From an uncultured Christensenella sp. (lineage in GTDB: Bacteria; Bacillota; Clostridia; Christensenellales; Pumilibacteraceae), in the NCBI GenBank assembly GCA_910578545.1, contig CAJTPT010000003.1, positions 186,001 through 250,000 of the forward strand: DNA of 64,000 nucleotides, in the 5' to 3' direction. Positions 8,128 to 16,149 of the stretch are shown here, piece by piece. The notes below the pieces were generated by a model. It saw only the letters and a list, made by a program, of their open reading frames with translations. It did no database searches and was not told the DNA's origin. A program made the translations under genes and the position numbers. Within the stretch, counting starts at the first letter, position 1, and each line of letters begins with the position of its first letter.

Positions 8128-11100
8128 ATGCCTAAATTCAAAAATCTCCTTATATCTACAGTTATTGTCATCGCCGCTGTGACGGCTTCGCTGTTGTTTG
8201 TCGGTTGTGACGACGGGAGTGGCGGGCACGGCGGTAATGACGTGCCGTCCGATACCGTTACTTACGCCGTAACGTACGATCTTAACGGCGGTACGGGAAC
8301 GACGCCCACGCAAAAGGCTGCGGCGGCGGGCGAAACCTTTACGCTCGCGCTCGCCGACGGTTTGAGCTGCGATGGGTTCGAGTTCGGCGGGTGGAACGAC
8401 GGCGCCGTAACGTATGCCGCAGGCGCAACGTATACCATGCCGTCGCATGCCGTAACGTTTACCGCGCAGTGGATAAGCGATGACAGCATTGTAAGAATAT
8501 TTTATGTAGACAACCTAAACGGAATACCGTGCACCGGCACTATTGCGGCGCATAAGGGTAAGGAGGGCGACAGGGTAGCGGTTGCCGACGGCGCCGATTA
8601 TAATGTCGAAGAGGACTATTTGTTTTTGGGCTGGACGACCGCGCCCGACGCCGTTATAGAATATACCGACGGCACGCACGACGGTCAGTATTTTGTCGGG
8701 GACAGTATCGTACTCGGCGATACGGACGTCAGGCTATACGCGCAATGGGCAAAGGGATATTCGGACTCAAAGGGTGTAAGCTCCGACAAAATTTATATTT
8801 ACGACGCGCTCGTAGGCCAGGGTCTTGGCGCGGCTACGCTCGTTCGTTCGGGCAAGCCCGATAAGCTCGGCTTTGTAAAAGCGGCTTCGGAAACGGACTC
8901 GGGCTATGCCGAAGTACAGTTTATGTTCGACGCGGCAGACGGAGGCGACGTGCTGGCGCGCATTGTCGACGACGGGTATGTTTTAAACGACGGCACTACC
9001 GGTATATACGCTATGTACGATTACGTAACGGGCGATACCAAGGGCTATATGCTTACCACCGACGGCTACGGCAATGCGATACTTACTCAGCTTATCGGCG
9101 ATATTCAGCACAGTGAGTTCGGGTATTACGAGTACGACGCAAAGTACGGCGACTACTTATTCGTCTTTATCGATCCGACCACTGGGCGGCCGATCTTAAC
9201 CGACGACGGCGAAGAGCGCATAATGCATTTTGCAATCGAAAAGCAAAAGATCGAATCCACTGAACTGAACGGATATTTCATTCAACAGGGTTGGGAAAGC
9301 GGTTCGTACGTTTTGTACGTCAACGGCGAGCTGTCGTACAATTACATGCTCAACCTCAACGGCTACGGCGGCGCGCAGTGGTACGAACTCGATCCCGTTC
9401 AGAATACAAGCACTCTAATTGCCGAGGGCAGCTATGCGGGTACCGACAATTACGAAGACTACAGCGGCGAATGGCATTTTACAGCGACGGACGGCTCGGC
9501 GGGCTTTGACTTTATATTGAATATTGTAAGCGGTGTTTCGGGCTCGGTGCCGGTGTATATCGAGCATGACCCTACGCTTGAAAAGCTGTTTACCGAAGTT
9601 GACAACGAGCAAAACACGCTGTATCTCGACGGCTACGGCAGCGCACGGTACGTAGTAGGCGGTCAAACGCACGTAGGCTATTGCTCTGTCAACGCAACCA
9701 AAACGCTCGTCACGTTCGTGCCGTATTTCGAGGACGGCGATACCGTAACGACGGGCGGCAAAATGTATTTTGACGTCGACTTTACGGCAGGCACGTTCAG
9801 CGTAAATACCGACGGCTACGTTGTAGATAACGGCGTGCTTGTAGAGTACCGCGGCGAGTCGAGTATAATCGTCGTGCCGAGCGGCGTGACCGAGATAGCC
9901 GATTACGTATTTAGATACGACGCGGAAACGGGATTTTACGTAACGCACGTAACGATAGCGGCAAGCGTGGTCGGCATTGGCAAAAACGCATTCGAGAACA
10001 ACCGCACCCTTCACCGCGTTACCTTCCTTTCCGAAACGCCGATTGACATAGACTTCTCGGCCGCTAACAATCCGTTCCGCTGGCCGGCGGGCGACTTTGT
10101 AATAGTCGTGCCCGAGGGCAGTGTGCAGGCATACAAAGAGGCTTGGACGGATTGCCCGTATGCGATCAAGGGCAGTGAGGAAGTTAACAGGCTGGAAGAG
10201 TTCGAGGTCGTGGACGGCGTGCTCGTGCGCTATAACAAGCCGCAGGACTCGGGCGACGCGCTCGATATAAAATTGCCCGACGGCGTTACCGCTATAGCGG
10301 ACAGAGTGTTTATCGGTCTCGAGTATATCCGCTCGGTCGACCTAAACGGCGTTACCGAAATAGGCGAGTCGGCGTTTGAGGGTTGCGTAAATCTTACTAC
10401 GATTATAGCAAACAATCTTACGCATATCGGCGAAGGCGCGTTTTTGGATTGTTGGTTGTTGGGATCGAATACCGACGGCACTCTCGAACTTCCGCAAATT
10501 ATCGAGCTTGGCGACAACGCGTTCCGGGGCTGTTCAAGCCTTAGGCTCGTCCGCCTCGGCGACGGTATCCGGTCTATAGGCACGCTCGCTTTTTCGGAAT
10601 GTAATATATACTTGGATGATCCGCCTATATGCGTCGAGCTAATGGGCAGCGAGCTTCCGCAAATGTCGGAAAAAATATTCACCGGAAACATAGCCTTCCG
10701 CTTAAAGGTGCAAAGCTTCGAGATAGCCAAAAAGTTTTACGACAGCCCCGCGTACAGAAGCTATTGTGCGTCGCTGTATATTGAATCGGGCGACGAAGCG
10801 GGCAAGTATATAGACGGCAGTGTTATGCTCGAGATAGACGGCAGAGCAATGCTTATGGGCTCGGTCGTGATGATTTACAAGATAGAAGGCTCTACGATAA
10901 CCCTGTTGGACTACGACAACACTACTATGAGGTACGATACGATTGTAGGCACGGTATCGGCCGGTACTATTTCGTTTACTTACGGCGGCGTGGCGTACAG
11001 CTTTACAAAAATGAACGGCGACGACATGGTTTATACGTCCGACGACGGTCTGTACACGTTGGTTTGCAATCCCGAGGTGTTCAATCCCGAAAATTACGAC

Positions 11101-11547
11101 AATTATAAAGGCACTGCGACGGTCATGTTTAACGGCGTGCAAGCCGAGCTGTTTATAAACGGCTACAATACCAAGACGATTCGGATGTTTACCGATACCG
11201 ACGGCAAGAAGTACGATATAAATATTACCCTCGGCACGGGAACCGTGTTTACGTATACCAAAACGTTATCCAACTACTACGTGAGCGATATTACCGCCGA
11301 CGACGGAAGCAAAATAACGTTGCACTTTACGGGCACGGCTATATATATTTACGGCGAATTAAAAGCCGAAATTGCAACAGGCATTAGCTTACTGCCCGAC
11401 ACGTCAAGCGACTACAGCTATTCTGTTACGCAGGTATCCGACAACGTGTTTACTTTTGTACGCGCTTATTCAAGCAATAAGTATATCGTAACGCTTACGT
11501 TTTCGCAGGATATGACTGCGTTTACATATTCATACGAGTTAGTTTAA
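8128..11547 (+). CDS. Large surface lipoprotein with InlB-type repeat and BspA-like leucine-rich repeats
   Basis: The 1139-residue protein starts with a lipoprotein signal ending in FVGC (Cys27). Residues about 47-117 form an InlB B-repeat (Listeria-Bacteroides type): YAVTYDLNGGTG, GGW and TYTMP blocks ending in VTFTAQW. A second, divergent copy follows at about 125-207. The middle (about 215-565) is unassigned and Tyr/Asp/Gly-rich. Residues about 575-860 carry BspA-like leucine-rich repeats (VTEIADYVF, VTEIGESAFEGC, NLTHIGEGAFLDC, LGDNAFRGCSSL). The C-terminal third is beta-rich and unassigned. It is probably an exposed adhesion or binding protein. GTGAGG lies upstream of the ATG. The next gene starts 24 bases downstream and has a matching N-terminus. 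Confidence 0.85.
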   Translation: MPKFKNLLISTVIVIAAVTASLLFVGCDDGSGGHGGNDVPSDTVTYAVTYDLNGGTGTTPTQKAAAAGETFTLALADGLSCDGFEFGGWNDGAVTYAAGATYTMPSHAVTFTAQWISDDSIVRIFYVDNLNGIPCTGTIAAHKGKEGDRVAVADGADYNVEEDYLFLGWTTAPDAVIEYTDGTHDGQYFVGDSIVLGDTDVRLYAQWAKGYSDSKGVSSDKIYIYDALVGQGLGAATLVRSGKPDKLGFVKAASETDSGYAEVQFMFDAADGGDVLARIVDDGYVLNDGTTGIYAMYDYVTGDTKGYMLTTDGYGNAILTQLIGDIQHSEFGYYEYDAKYGDYLFVFIDPTTGRPILTDDGEERIMHFAIEKQKIESTELNGYFIQQGWESGSYVLYVNGELSYNYMLNLNGYGGAQWYELDPVQNTSTLIAEGSYAGTDNYEDYSGEWHFTATDGSAGFDFILNIVSGVSGSVPVYIEHDPTLEKLFTEVDNEQNTLYLDGYGSARYVVGGQTHVGYCSVNATKTLVTFVPYFEDGDTVTTGGKMYFDVDFTAGTFSVNTDGYVVDNGVLVEYRGESSIIVVPSGVTEIADYVFRYDAETGFYVTHVTIAASVVGIGKNAFENNRTLHRVTFLSETPIDIDFSAANNPFRWPAGDFVIVVPEGSVQAYKEAWTDCPYAIKGSEEVNRLEEFEVVDGVLVRYNKPQDSGDALDIKLPDGVTAIADRVFIGLEYIRSVDLNGVTEIGESAFEGCVNLTTIIANNLTHIGEGAFLDCWLLGSNTDGTLELPQIIELGDNAFRGCSSLRLVRLGDGIRSIGTLAFSECNIYLDDPPICVELMGSELPQMSEKIFTGNIAFRLKVQSFEIAKKFYDSPAYRSYCASLYIESGDEAGKYIDGSVMLEIDGRAMLMGSVVMIYKIEGSTITLLDYDNTTMRYDTIVGTVSAGTISFTYGGVAYSFTKMNGDDMVYTSDDGLYTLVCNPEVFNPENYDNYKGTATVMFNGVQAELFINGYNTKTIRMFTDTDGKKYDINITLGTGTVFTYTKTLSNYYVSDITADDGSKITLHFTGTAIYIYGELKAEIATGISLLPDTSSDYSYSVTQVSDNVFTFVRAYSSNKYIVTLTFSQDMTAFTYSYELV

Positions 11548-11571
11548 ATTCATCTTTTTTGGAGGAAATAT

Positions 11572-13878
11572 ATGAAGAACAAAGCTTTAAAATTGTCATT
11601 GGGGGCGGTCGCCGCTGTTGCGTTGACTATGGTTGCAGTTGCTTGCGACGGCGCGGAAGGCGACAACGGGGAAACCCCCACAACCAAGACTTATGCCGTA
11701 ACGTACGATCTTAATAACGGTACGGGCACGGTTCCTACGCAAAGCGCATTGGCCGAGGGCACGACCTTCACGCTTGCTTCGGCGGATGGATTTAGCTACG
11801 AGGGTTACGTGTTTGACGGTTGGCACGACGGCACGACTAAGTACAATGCCGGCGCGACGTACACCATGCCCGGCAAGGCCGTAACGTTTACCGCGCAGTG
11901 GAAGCTCGAGGACGATGACGGAACAACGTACACGATTACGTACGATTTGAACGGCGGCACGGGCACGCTTCCCACCGAGGCGAACAAGGCGGCAGGCGCA
12001 ACGTTTGTTCTCGCTGCGTCGACGGGACTTACAAAAACAGGATTCACGTTTGACGGCTGGCACGACGGCACGACTAAGTATGAAGCCGGCGCGACGTACA
12101 CCATGCCCGAAAAGAACGTAACGCTTACCGCGCAGTGGGTGCTTGCTCCCGGCATCGATTTGCCCGATGAAATTATCGAATACACAGGCGATTGCACGCT
12201 TCCCGTTAAAGACGGTTATTTGGGCGAAAAGGGCGGCGAGCATATTGTCGGTATCGCCATAGACAGCGAAAATGAAGAATTGTACTACAAAATCAAGGAC
12301 GGCATAGGCTGGATTAAGAGTGCAGCCAAGTACTACGAGATAACCAATAAACAACATATGCCAGACAAGTACGGCGCCGACGCGCACTACTACGAGGGCA
12401 AAATAGGCGAGCTTAATTACTACGCGCTTGTTAAACCCGATTTCAGCGAGCTGACTTTGTGCGACACCGACGACAACATCCTCGATGGCGGAGTGTTTAC
12501 AATGAACGTAACTGCGCCGCTCGAAGTAACCGTTACGTTCGACTTAGGTTATTCCGGCTACGGCGTGGAAAATCCCAAGCCTCAGACCTTTGCTAACGGC
12601 GGAAAGGCAACAGCCCCCGAGGCTCCGACCAGAGCTAATTATACATTTGGCGGATGGCATGTCGGCACTGCGGACGGCGAATTGTTTACCTTTGATACGC
12701 CCGTCACGTCGAACATGACGCTCGTCGCAAAATGGATCGCGGACGCCGCAAGCTACACTATCACGTTTACCGCGCCCGAGGACGCAACCGGAACTGCGCC
12801 CGCTACCATCACGGTTGACGCAGGAGCACAATACACAGTTCCCGTAAACACGTTTACAAAGACAGGCTGGGAGTTCTATAAATGGAAAAACACCGCGACG
12901 GGCTCTTACGTTAGCGAAAGCGCAAAGTACGTAGCAACAAAAAACGTCGAATACGTTGCGGTATTTAAAAAATCGTATTCGTATATAGATCCGGAAGATT
13001 ATTATTACAGCGGAGCTACGCTTACTATTTGTGATGACGGAACGCTCGAATTCAATGACGGCTATGATACCAATCATTGCGATTATATCGACAACGACGG
13101 CGTAATTAGTTTTGAAATAATTAATAGTTACGGTTCTTTATACTATGCCGCTCGCATCGATACCGCTACCGGCAAGTTCGAGATAGGCGACGGATTGCAT
13201 ACCGTTAACGTTACGGCAAACGACGGAACGACTAAGCTCGCTTTGGACGGCTTCGGCGGTGCAAAATTGGGCGAATATATCGGGACGTACGTTTATGAGT
13301 ACGGTTCAACAGTAGACGTCGTTTTCGATGGAAACACGTTTACATTAACAATAGTTTATGATGGATCCTCCTTAATAAGCGGTTTTGAAGGTAAAATTAC
13401 CGTCGGGGGAACGACTTACACGTTTGGCACGACTACGCCCGATCCCGATCCCGAACCCGATCCCGATCCCGATGACTCTCTTACGGGAAAGCTATCCGAT
13501 TATTTGGGGGAAAATAATGCTGCAGTGAAGTATGGTTACTCTAATGCGACTGAGGCAGCAGATAACAAATTGTCTGTAACAAATAGTTCGGGCGTGGAAC
13601 ACGGCTATTATTATGCGCAAGTTTCTTATAATACAAATTCTAATAAGTATTCGGTATATCTTTATAGGTCATCGTTTACAAGTATAGGTGGTCCGACATG
13701 GACAAAGGATGCCGATGGTAATGCTATTGAAGATATAGATGCCAAAAATCAAAAGCTGTATGTGAGCAATAATAGTTACGATAAGCCGTTTGAAATTACG
13801 TTCAGCATGGTCGACGGCAAACGGACTATGACCATAAAGTGCGGCGATACAACCGTTACTTGGACGGAAATGGCTTAA
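11572..13878 (+). CDS. Surface lipoprotein with four InlB-type repeats
   Basis: 768 residues. The signal region (MKNKALKLSLGAVAAVALTM) ends with a cysteine in VACDG, typical of a lipoprotein. Two close InlB B-repeats lie at about 41-111 and 121-191, and two more divergent ones at about 324-392 and 396-458. A spacer rich in Pro, Asp and Glu (PDPDPEPDPDP) near 623-638 separates the last part, which has no recognised domain. The first repeat is nearly the same as that of the gene at 8128, at the DNA level too, pointing to local duplication. The distal third (13490-13780) looks richer in A+T than the start. GGAGG precedes the ATG; role likely surface binding. Confidence 0.83.
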   Translation: MKNKALKLSLGAVAAVALTMVAVACDGAEGDNGETPTTKTYAVTYDLNNGTGTVPTQSALAEGTTFTLASADGFSYEGYVFDGWHDGTTKYNAGATYTMPGKAVTFTAQWKLEDDDGTTYTITYDLNGGTGTLPTEANKAAGATFVLAASTGLTKTGFTFDGWHDGTTKYEAGATYTMPEKNVTLTAQWVLAPGIDLPDEIIEYTGDCTLPVKDGYLGEKGGEHIVGIAIDSENEELYYKIKDGIGWIKSAAKYYEITNKQHMPDKYGADAHYYEGKIGELNYYALVKPDFSELTLCDTDDNILDGGVFTMNVTAPLEVTVTFDLGYSGYGVENPKPQTFANGGKATAPEAPTRANYTFGGWHVGTADGELFTFDTPVTSNMTLVAKWIADAASYTITFTAPEDATGTAPATITVDAGAQYTVPVNTFTKTGWEFYKWKNTATGSYVSESAKYVATKNVEYVAVFKKSYSYIDPEDYYYSGATLTICDDGTLEFNDGYDTNHCDYIDNDGVISFEIINSYGSLYYAARIDTATGKFEIGDGLHTVNVTANDGTTKLALDGFGGAKLGEYIGTYVYEYGSTVDVVFDGNTFTLTIVYDGSSLISGFEGKITVGGTTYTFGTTTPDPDPEPDPDPDDSLTGKLSDYLGENNAAVKYGYSNATEAADNKLSVTNSSGVEHGYYYAQVSYNTNSNKYSVYLYRSSFTSIGGPTWTKDADGNAIEDIDAKNQKLYVSNNSYDKPFEITFSMVDGKRTMTIKCGDTTVTWTEMA

Positions 13879-13913
13879 ATATCCTTGTACTTATGTACAA
13901 ACAAAACAGAATT

Positions 13914-13943
13914 AGGCATAGCGTCAGGCTATGCCTATTTTTG
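13914..13943 (+). terminator. Rho-independent terminator after the lipoprotein pair
   Basis: AGGCATAG (13914-13921) pairs with CTATGCCT (13929-13936) around a 7-base loop and is followed by ATTTTTGT. It ends the transcript of the two tandem lipoprotein genes. Confidence 0.85.
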
Positions 13944-14022
13944 TGTCTTTATTTTGCGCACGAACAGACTGCTTGTACGTTAGTAGATAAAATGTTTTGT
14001 ATATCACGATAAATTCAATCGG

Positions 14023-14051
14023 TTGCGTTATTTCGTTTTTCGTGATATAAT
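14023..14051 (+). promoter_or_regulatory. Promoter of the 389-residue unknown gene
   Basis: TTGCGT (14023-14028) and TATAAT (14046-14051) with a 17-base spacer, 57 bases before the GTG start. Confidence 0.6.
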
Positions 14052-14108
14052 GGCAGTGCGTTATCCGCAACTACCGCAATGTAATAATCGCAAGAGGAAT
14101 CCCAAAAA

Positions 14109-15278
14109 GTGTTTGGAAGAAAATCGCGCAAATCAAAGCAACAAAAGAGCGTGAGCGTAAAGGTTGAACAGCTCGCGCCCGATACGGCTATCGACGAAAG
14201 CAAGCTTATCGAGATCAAGGACGATATTATTCTTGCAAGGCTTAACCAAGCCGTGCCCGAGATAGCGTGCGTGTTATCCGCAGGCTCGCAGGCAGTGGGA
14301 AGCGCTTATCAGGCGGTCTTGCCCGTCGCGTCTACTATTCCGCCGTCTCGGGATACGAAGAGGGCGTTTTTCGGGCTATTTCAAAAAAAGAGCATGGCGG
14401 CGCTTAGTACGACGAGCGGGGCGCTCAGTACGGCAAGCTCGCTCGTATTCGGCGTAGCGGCGCTAATCGTCGGGCAAAAGTATATGTCGGATATTGCCAA
14501 GGGGCTCAATCGGTTGAACGACGGCATTAACCGAATTGCTTCTTTTCAGCAGAACGAATACAAGAGCAAGGTAGAAGCGCTGATCATTCGCATTACCGTG
14601 ATTCTCACGCACAAAACGGAACTGTTGTTTAATACCGATTTGTGCGAGCGGACGCTTGTAGAGCTGTCATCCATAGAGGGCGAGTGCGCTCAGCTTCTCG
14701 GACAGGCAAACGAAGCGCTTGAGGGGTACACTCGCTTGAAGATTAAGGACTTCAAAAAGTATTGCGATACCGTGCGGGAGATACAGCCTTGGGTGGAGTG
14801 TCAAAACCGTTTGCTCGCCGCGCTCTATTACGTGAGCGATTTAAAATACGTGCTCAGCCGTGCGCGTGGGCGGGTTTCGCGCGAGTTTTGCCGCTCACTC
14901 TTTAATAACTATTTCGTCAGAACGGAAAAGGTAAGGGGCGCGCTCAAAAGTTGGCACGAGTTGGAAACCAAAATATTTAAAATCGATATCGTGGAATTCA
15001 AACGTAAGAGGGGCGGGGTAGACGCCTTCTTTCATGCGCTTCCCGCTCTTGTAAAGAAAAAGAACAAGTATCGCGATTTACCCGAGGGAATGGGGGAACT
15101 CATTCTCGAGCAGATCAAAGATAACGCATTCGACTATGCCGCGTGGGAAGAGGACCCGTTCGATCGCGATTTGGAAATTTACATTCGCGACGGCAAGGTT
15201 TTTATGCTTGCGGAGCACGTCGACGAGGAAAGGGAAACATCGCAGGAAGAACCGATAGAGGAACCCGTTTCGGCATAA
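14109..15278 (+). CDS. Unknown protein, 389 residues, with a central hydrophobic segment
   Basis: I do not recognise this gene. The GTG start at 14109 follows an AGAGGA site about 11 bases upstream. The N-terminus is basic (MFGRKSRKSKQQKS), so there is no cleavable signal peptide. Residues about 55-75 and 96-125 are small and hydrophobic, including LSTASSLVFGVAALIVG, and could form one or two membrane helices. The rest is charged and predicted helical, with several Cys (ERTLVELSSIEGECAQLL, VECQNRLL). The C-terminus is very acidic (EEPIEEPVSA). It stands alone between a terminator and the metal-resistance promoter, with its own promoter, so it is a monocistronic unit. Confidence 0.6.
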   Translation: MFGRKSRKSKQQKSVSVKVEQLAPDTAIDESKLIEIKDDIILARLNQAVPEIACVLSAGSQAVGSAYQAVLPVASTIPPSRDTKRAFFGLFQKKSMAALSTTSGALSTASSLVFGVAALIVGQKYMSDIAKGLNRLNDGINRIASFQQNEYKSKVEALIIRITVILTHKTELLFNTDLCERTLVELSSIEGECAQLLGQANEALEGYTRLKIKDFKKYCDTVREIQPWVECQNRLLAALYYVSDLKYVLSRARGRVSREFCRSLFNNYFVRTEKVRGALKSWHELETKIFKIDIVEFKRKRGGVDAFFHALPALVKKKNKYRDLPEGMGELILEQIKDNAFDYAAWEEDPFDRDLEIYIRDGKVFMLAEHVDEERETSQEEPIEEPVSA

Positions 15279-15324
15279 ATCATATTTTAATCAATAAAAA
15301 ATTTAAAAAAATATTAAAAAACAG

Positions 15325-15353
15325 TTGACAATATACGTTTTATAGCATATACT
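15325..15353 (+). promoter_or_regulatory. Promoter of the metal-resistance unit
   Basis: TTGACA (15325-15330), a 17-base spacer and TATACT (15348-15353), almost exact sigma-A consensus. The palindrome at 15358-15381 covers the expected transcription start. Confidence 0.85.
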
Positions 15354-15357
15354 ATTA

Positions 15358-15381
15358 TTGAACAGTTGAAAGACTGTTCAA
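15358..15381. promoter_or_regulatory. Operator palindrome for the ArsR/SmtB repressor
   Basis: TTGAACAGT (15358-15366) and ACTGTTCAA (15373-15381) form a perfect 9-bp inverted repeat with a 6-base centre, directly after the -10 box. It resembles the TGAACA...TGTTCA operators of CzrA/SmtB-type repressors, and the repressor gene begins 15 bases downstream. Autoregulation by metal-sensitive repression is the natural reading. Confidence 0.8.
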
Positions 15382-15396
15382 GTAACGGAGGCCGGT

Positions 15397-15717
15397 ATGG
15401 CAGAAGATACGAAGCAAGCGATACGCAATAAACTGCCCGACGACGACGTCATATACAGCCTTGCGGAGCTATTTAAGGTGTTCGGCGATCCGACGCGTGC
15501 AAAGATACTTCAATGCTTGCAAATACGGGATTTGTACGTCGGCGAGATAGCGGACATCTTGGACATGAGTATTTCGGCGGTTTCTCATCAACTACGGGTT
15601 TTGCGCACTGCCAAACTTGTAAAAGGGACCAAGGAAGGAAAAGAGGTAAAGTATTCGCTCGACGACGATCACGTTACCAAGATATTGGAATACGGCTTGA
15701 CCCACGTTAACGAATAA
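15397..15717 (+). CDS. Zinc-type ArsR/SmtB family metal-sensing repressor
   Basis: A 106-residue winged-helix repressor. The fold is visible as LFKVFGDPTRAKILQCL (about 25-41), a recognition helix in MSISAVSHQLRVLR and a beta wing in KEGKEVKYSL. The alpha-5 metal site of SmtB/CzrA is complete: Asp90, His92, His103 and Glu106 (D-x-H, ten residues, H-x-x-E), with Glu106 as the last residue. The Cys-rich ELCVCD site of CadC is absent (RDLYVGE here), so zinc or cobalt, not cadmium or lead, is the expected signal. It lies behind its own operator and upstream of an HMA protein and a PIB-type ATPase. GGAGG precedes the ATG. Confidence 0.93.
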   Translation: MAEDTKQAIRNKLPDDDVIYSLAELFKVFGDPTRAKILQCLQIRDLYVGEIADILDMSISAVSHQLRVLRTAKLVKGTKEGKEVKYSLDDDHVTKILEYGLTHVNE

Positions 15718-15727
15718 AACTCAATTT

Positions 15728-15750
15728 ACAGGGTATATCCCTGTTTTTTA
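15728..15750 (+). terminator. Short terminator hairpin after the repressor gene
   Basis: ACAGGG (15728-15733) pairs with CCCTGT (15739-15744) around TATAT and is followed by TTTTTT. It may lower read-through from the repressor gene into the ATPase genes. Confidence 0.65.
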
Positions 15751-15761
15751 AGGGCAAATAG

Positions 15762-15793
15762 TTGAACAGTTACTCAATAATGTAAATGTTCAA
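15762..15793. promoter_or_regulatory. Second operator-like inverted repeat, upstream of the HMA gene
   Basis: TTGAACA (15762-15768) and TGTTCAA (15787-15793) repeat the half-sites of the operator at 15358 but with an 18-base centre. It lies in the gap before the metal-transport genes. Repressor binding here is plausible but the spacing is unusual. No clear -35/-10 pair is visible beside it. Confidence 0.45.
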
Positions 15794-15854
15794 TAAAACA
15801 AGTATCTAAACCGTGAAATCGGATAGAGTATAAAAAATGCTTTGGAGGCACGTT

Positions 15855-16073
15855 ATGAAAAAGGTATTCAAGTTAGAAGATTTGGACTGCGCTAACTGCG
15901 CGGCAAAGATGGAGCGGGCTATCGCCAAGATCGACGGCGTTACTTCCGCGACCGTTAGCTTTATGAGTCAAAGACTTACTATCGAAGCGGACGACGCGAG
16001 TTTCGATAACATTATGCGGGCTGTCGTTAAAACCTGCAAGAAGGTAGAGCCCGATTGCAGAATTATCTTTTAG
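15855..16073 (+). CDS. Stand-alone heavy-metal-associated (HMA) domain protein
   Basis: A 72-residue protein made of one ferredoxin-like HMA domain. The ATG at 15855 is chosen because GGAGG is at 15844-15848. The metal-binding motif is DCANCAAKM (two Cys near 13-16), and the sequence matches the N-terminal domain of CadA/ZntA ATPases, including IEADDASFD and a final VEPDCRI with a further Cys. In many relatives this domain is fused to the ATPase; here it is a separate gene 76 bases upstream in another frame. It probably passes metal to the ATPase or regulates it. Confidence 0.88.
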   Translation: MKKVFKLEDLDCANCAAKMERAIAKIDGVTSATVSFMSQRLTIEADDASFDNIMRAVVKTCKKVEPDCRIIF

Positions 16074-16149
16074 CGGCGCCGATTAAGTTCGTGCGGCAAT
16101 CTTGCTCGCGTCACTTAATTCATCGCTTCTCTTTAACGGGGTGGGTGTT

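Noticed and set aside
13440..13480. Repeated GATCCCGATCC-like sequence as a possible CRISPR or integration repeat
   Set aside because: It encodes the Pro/Asp spacer of the lipoprotein and is a simple coding repeat.
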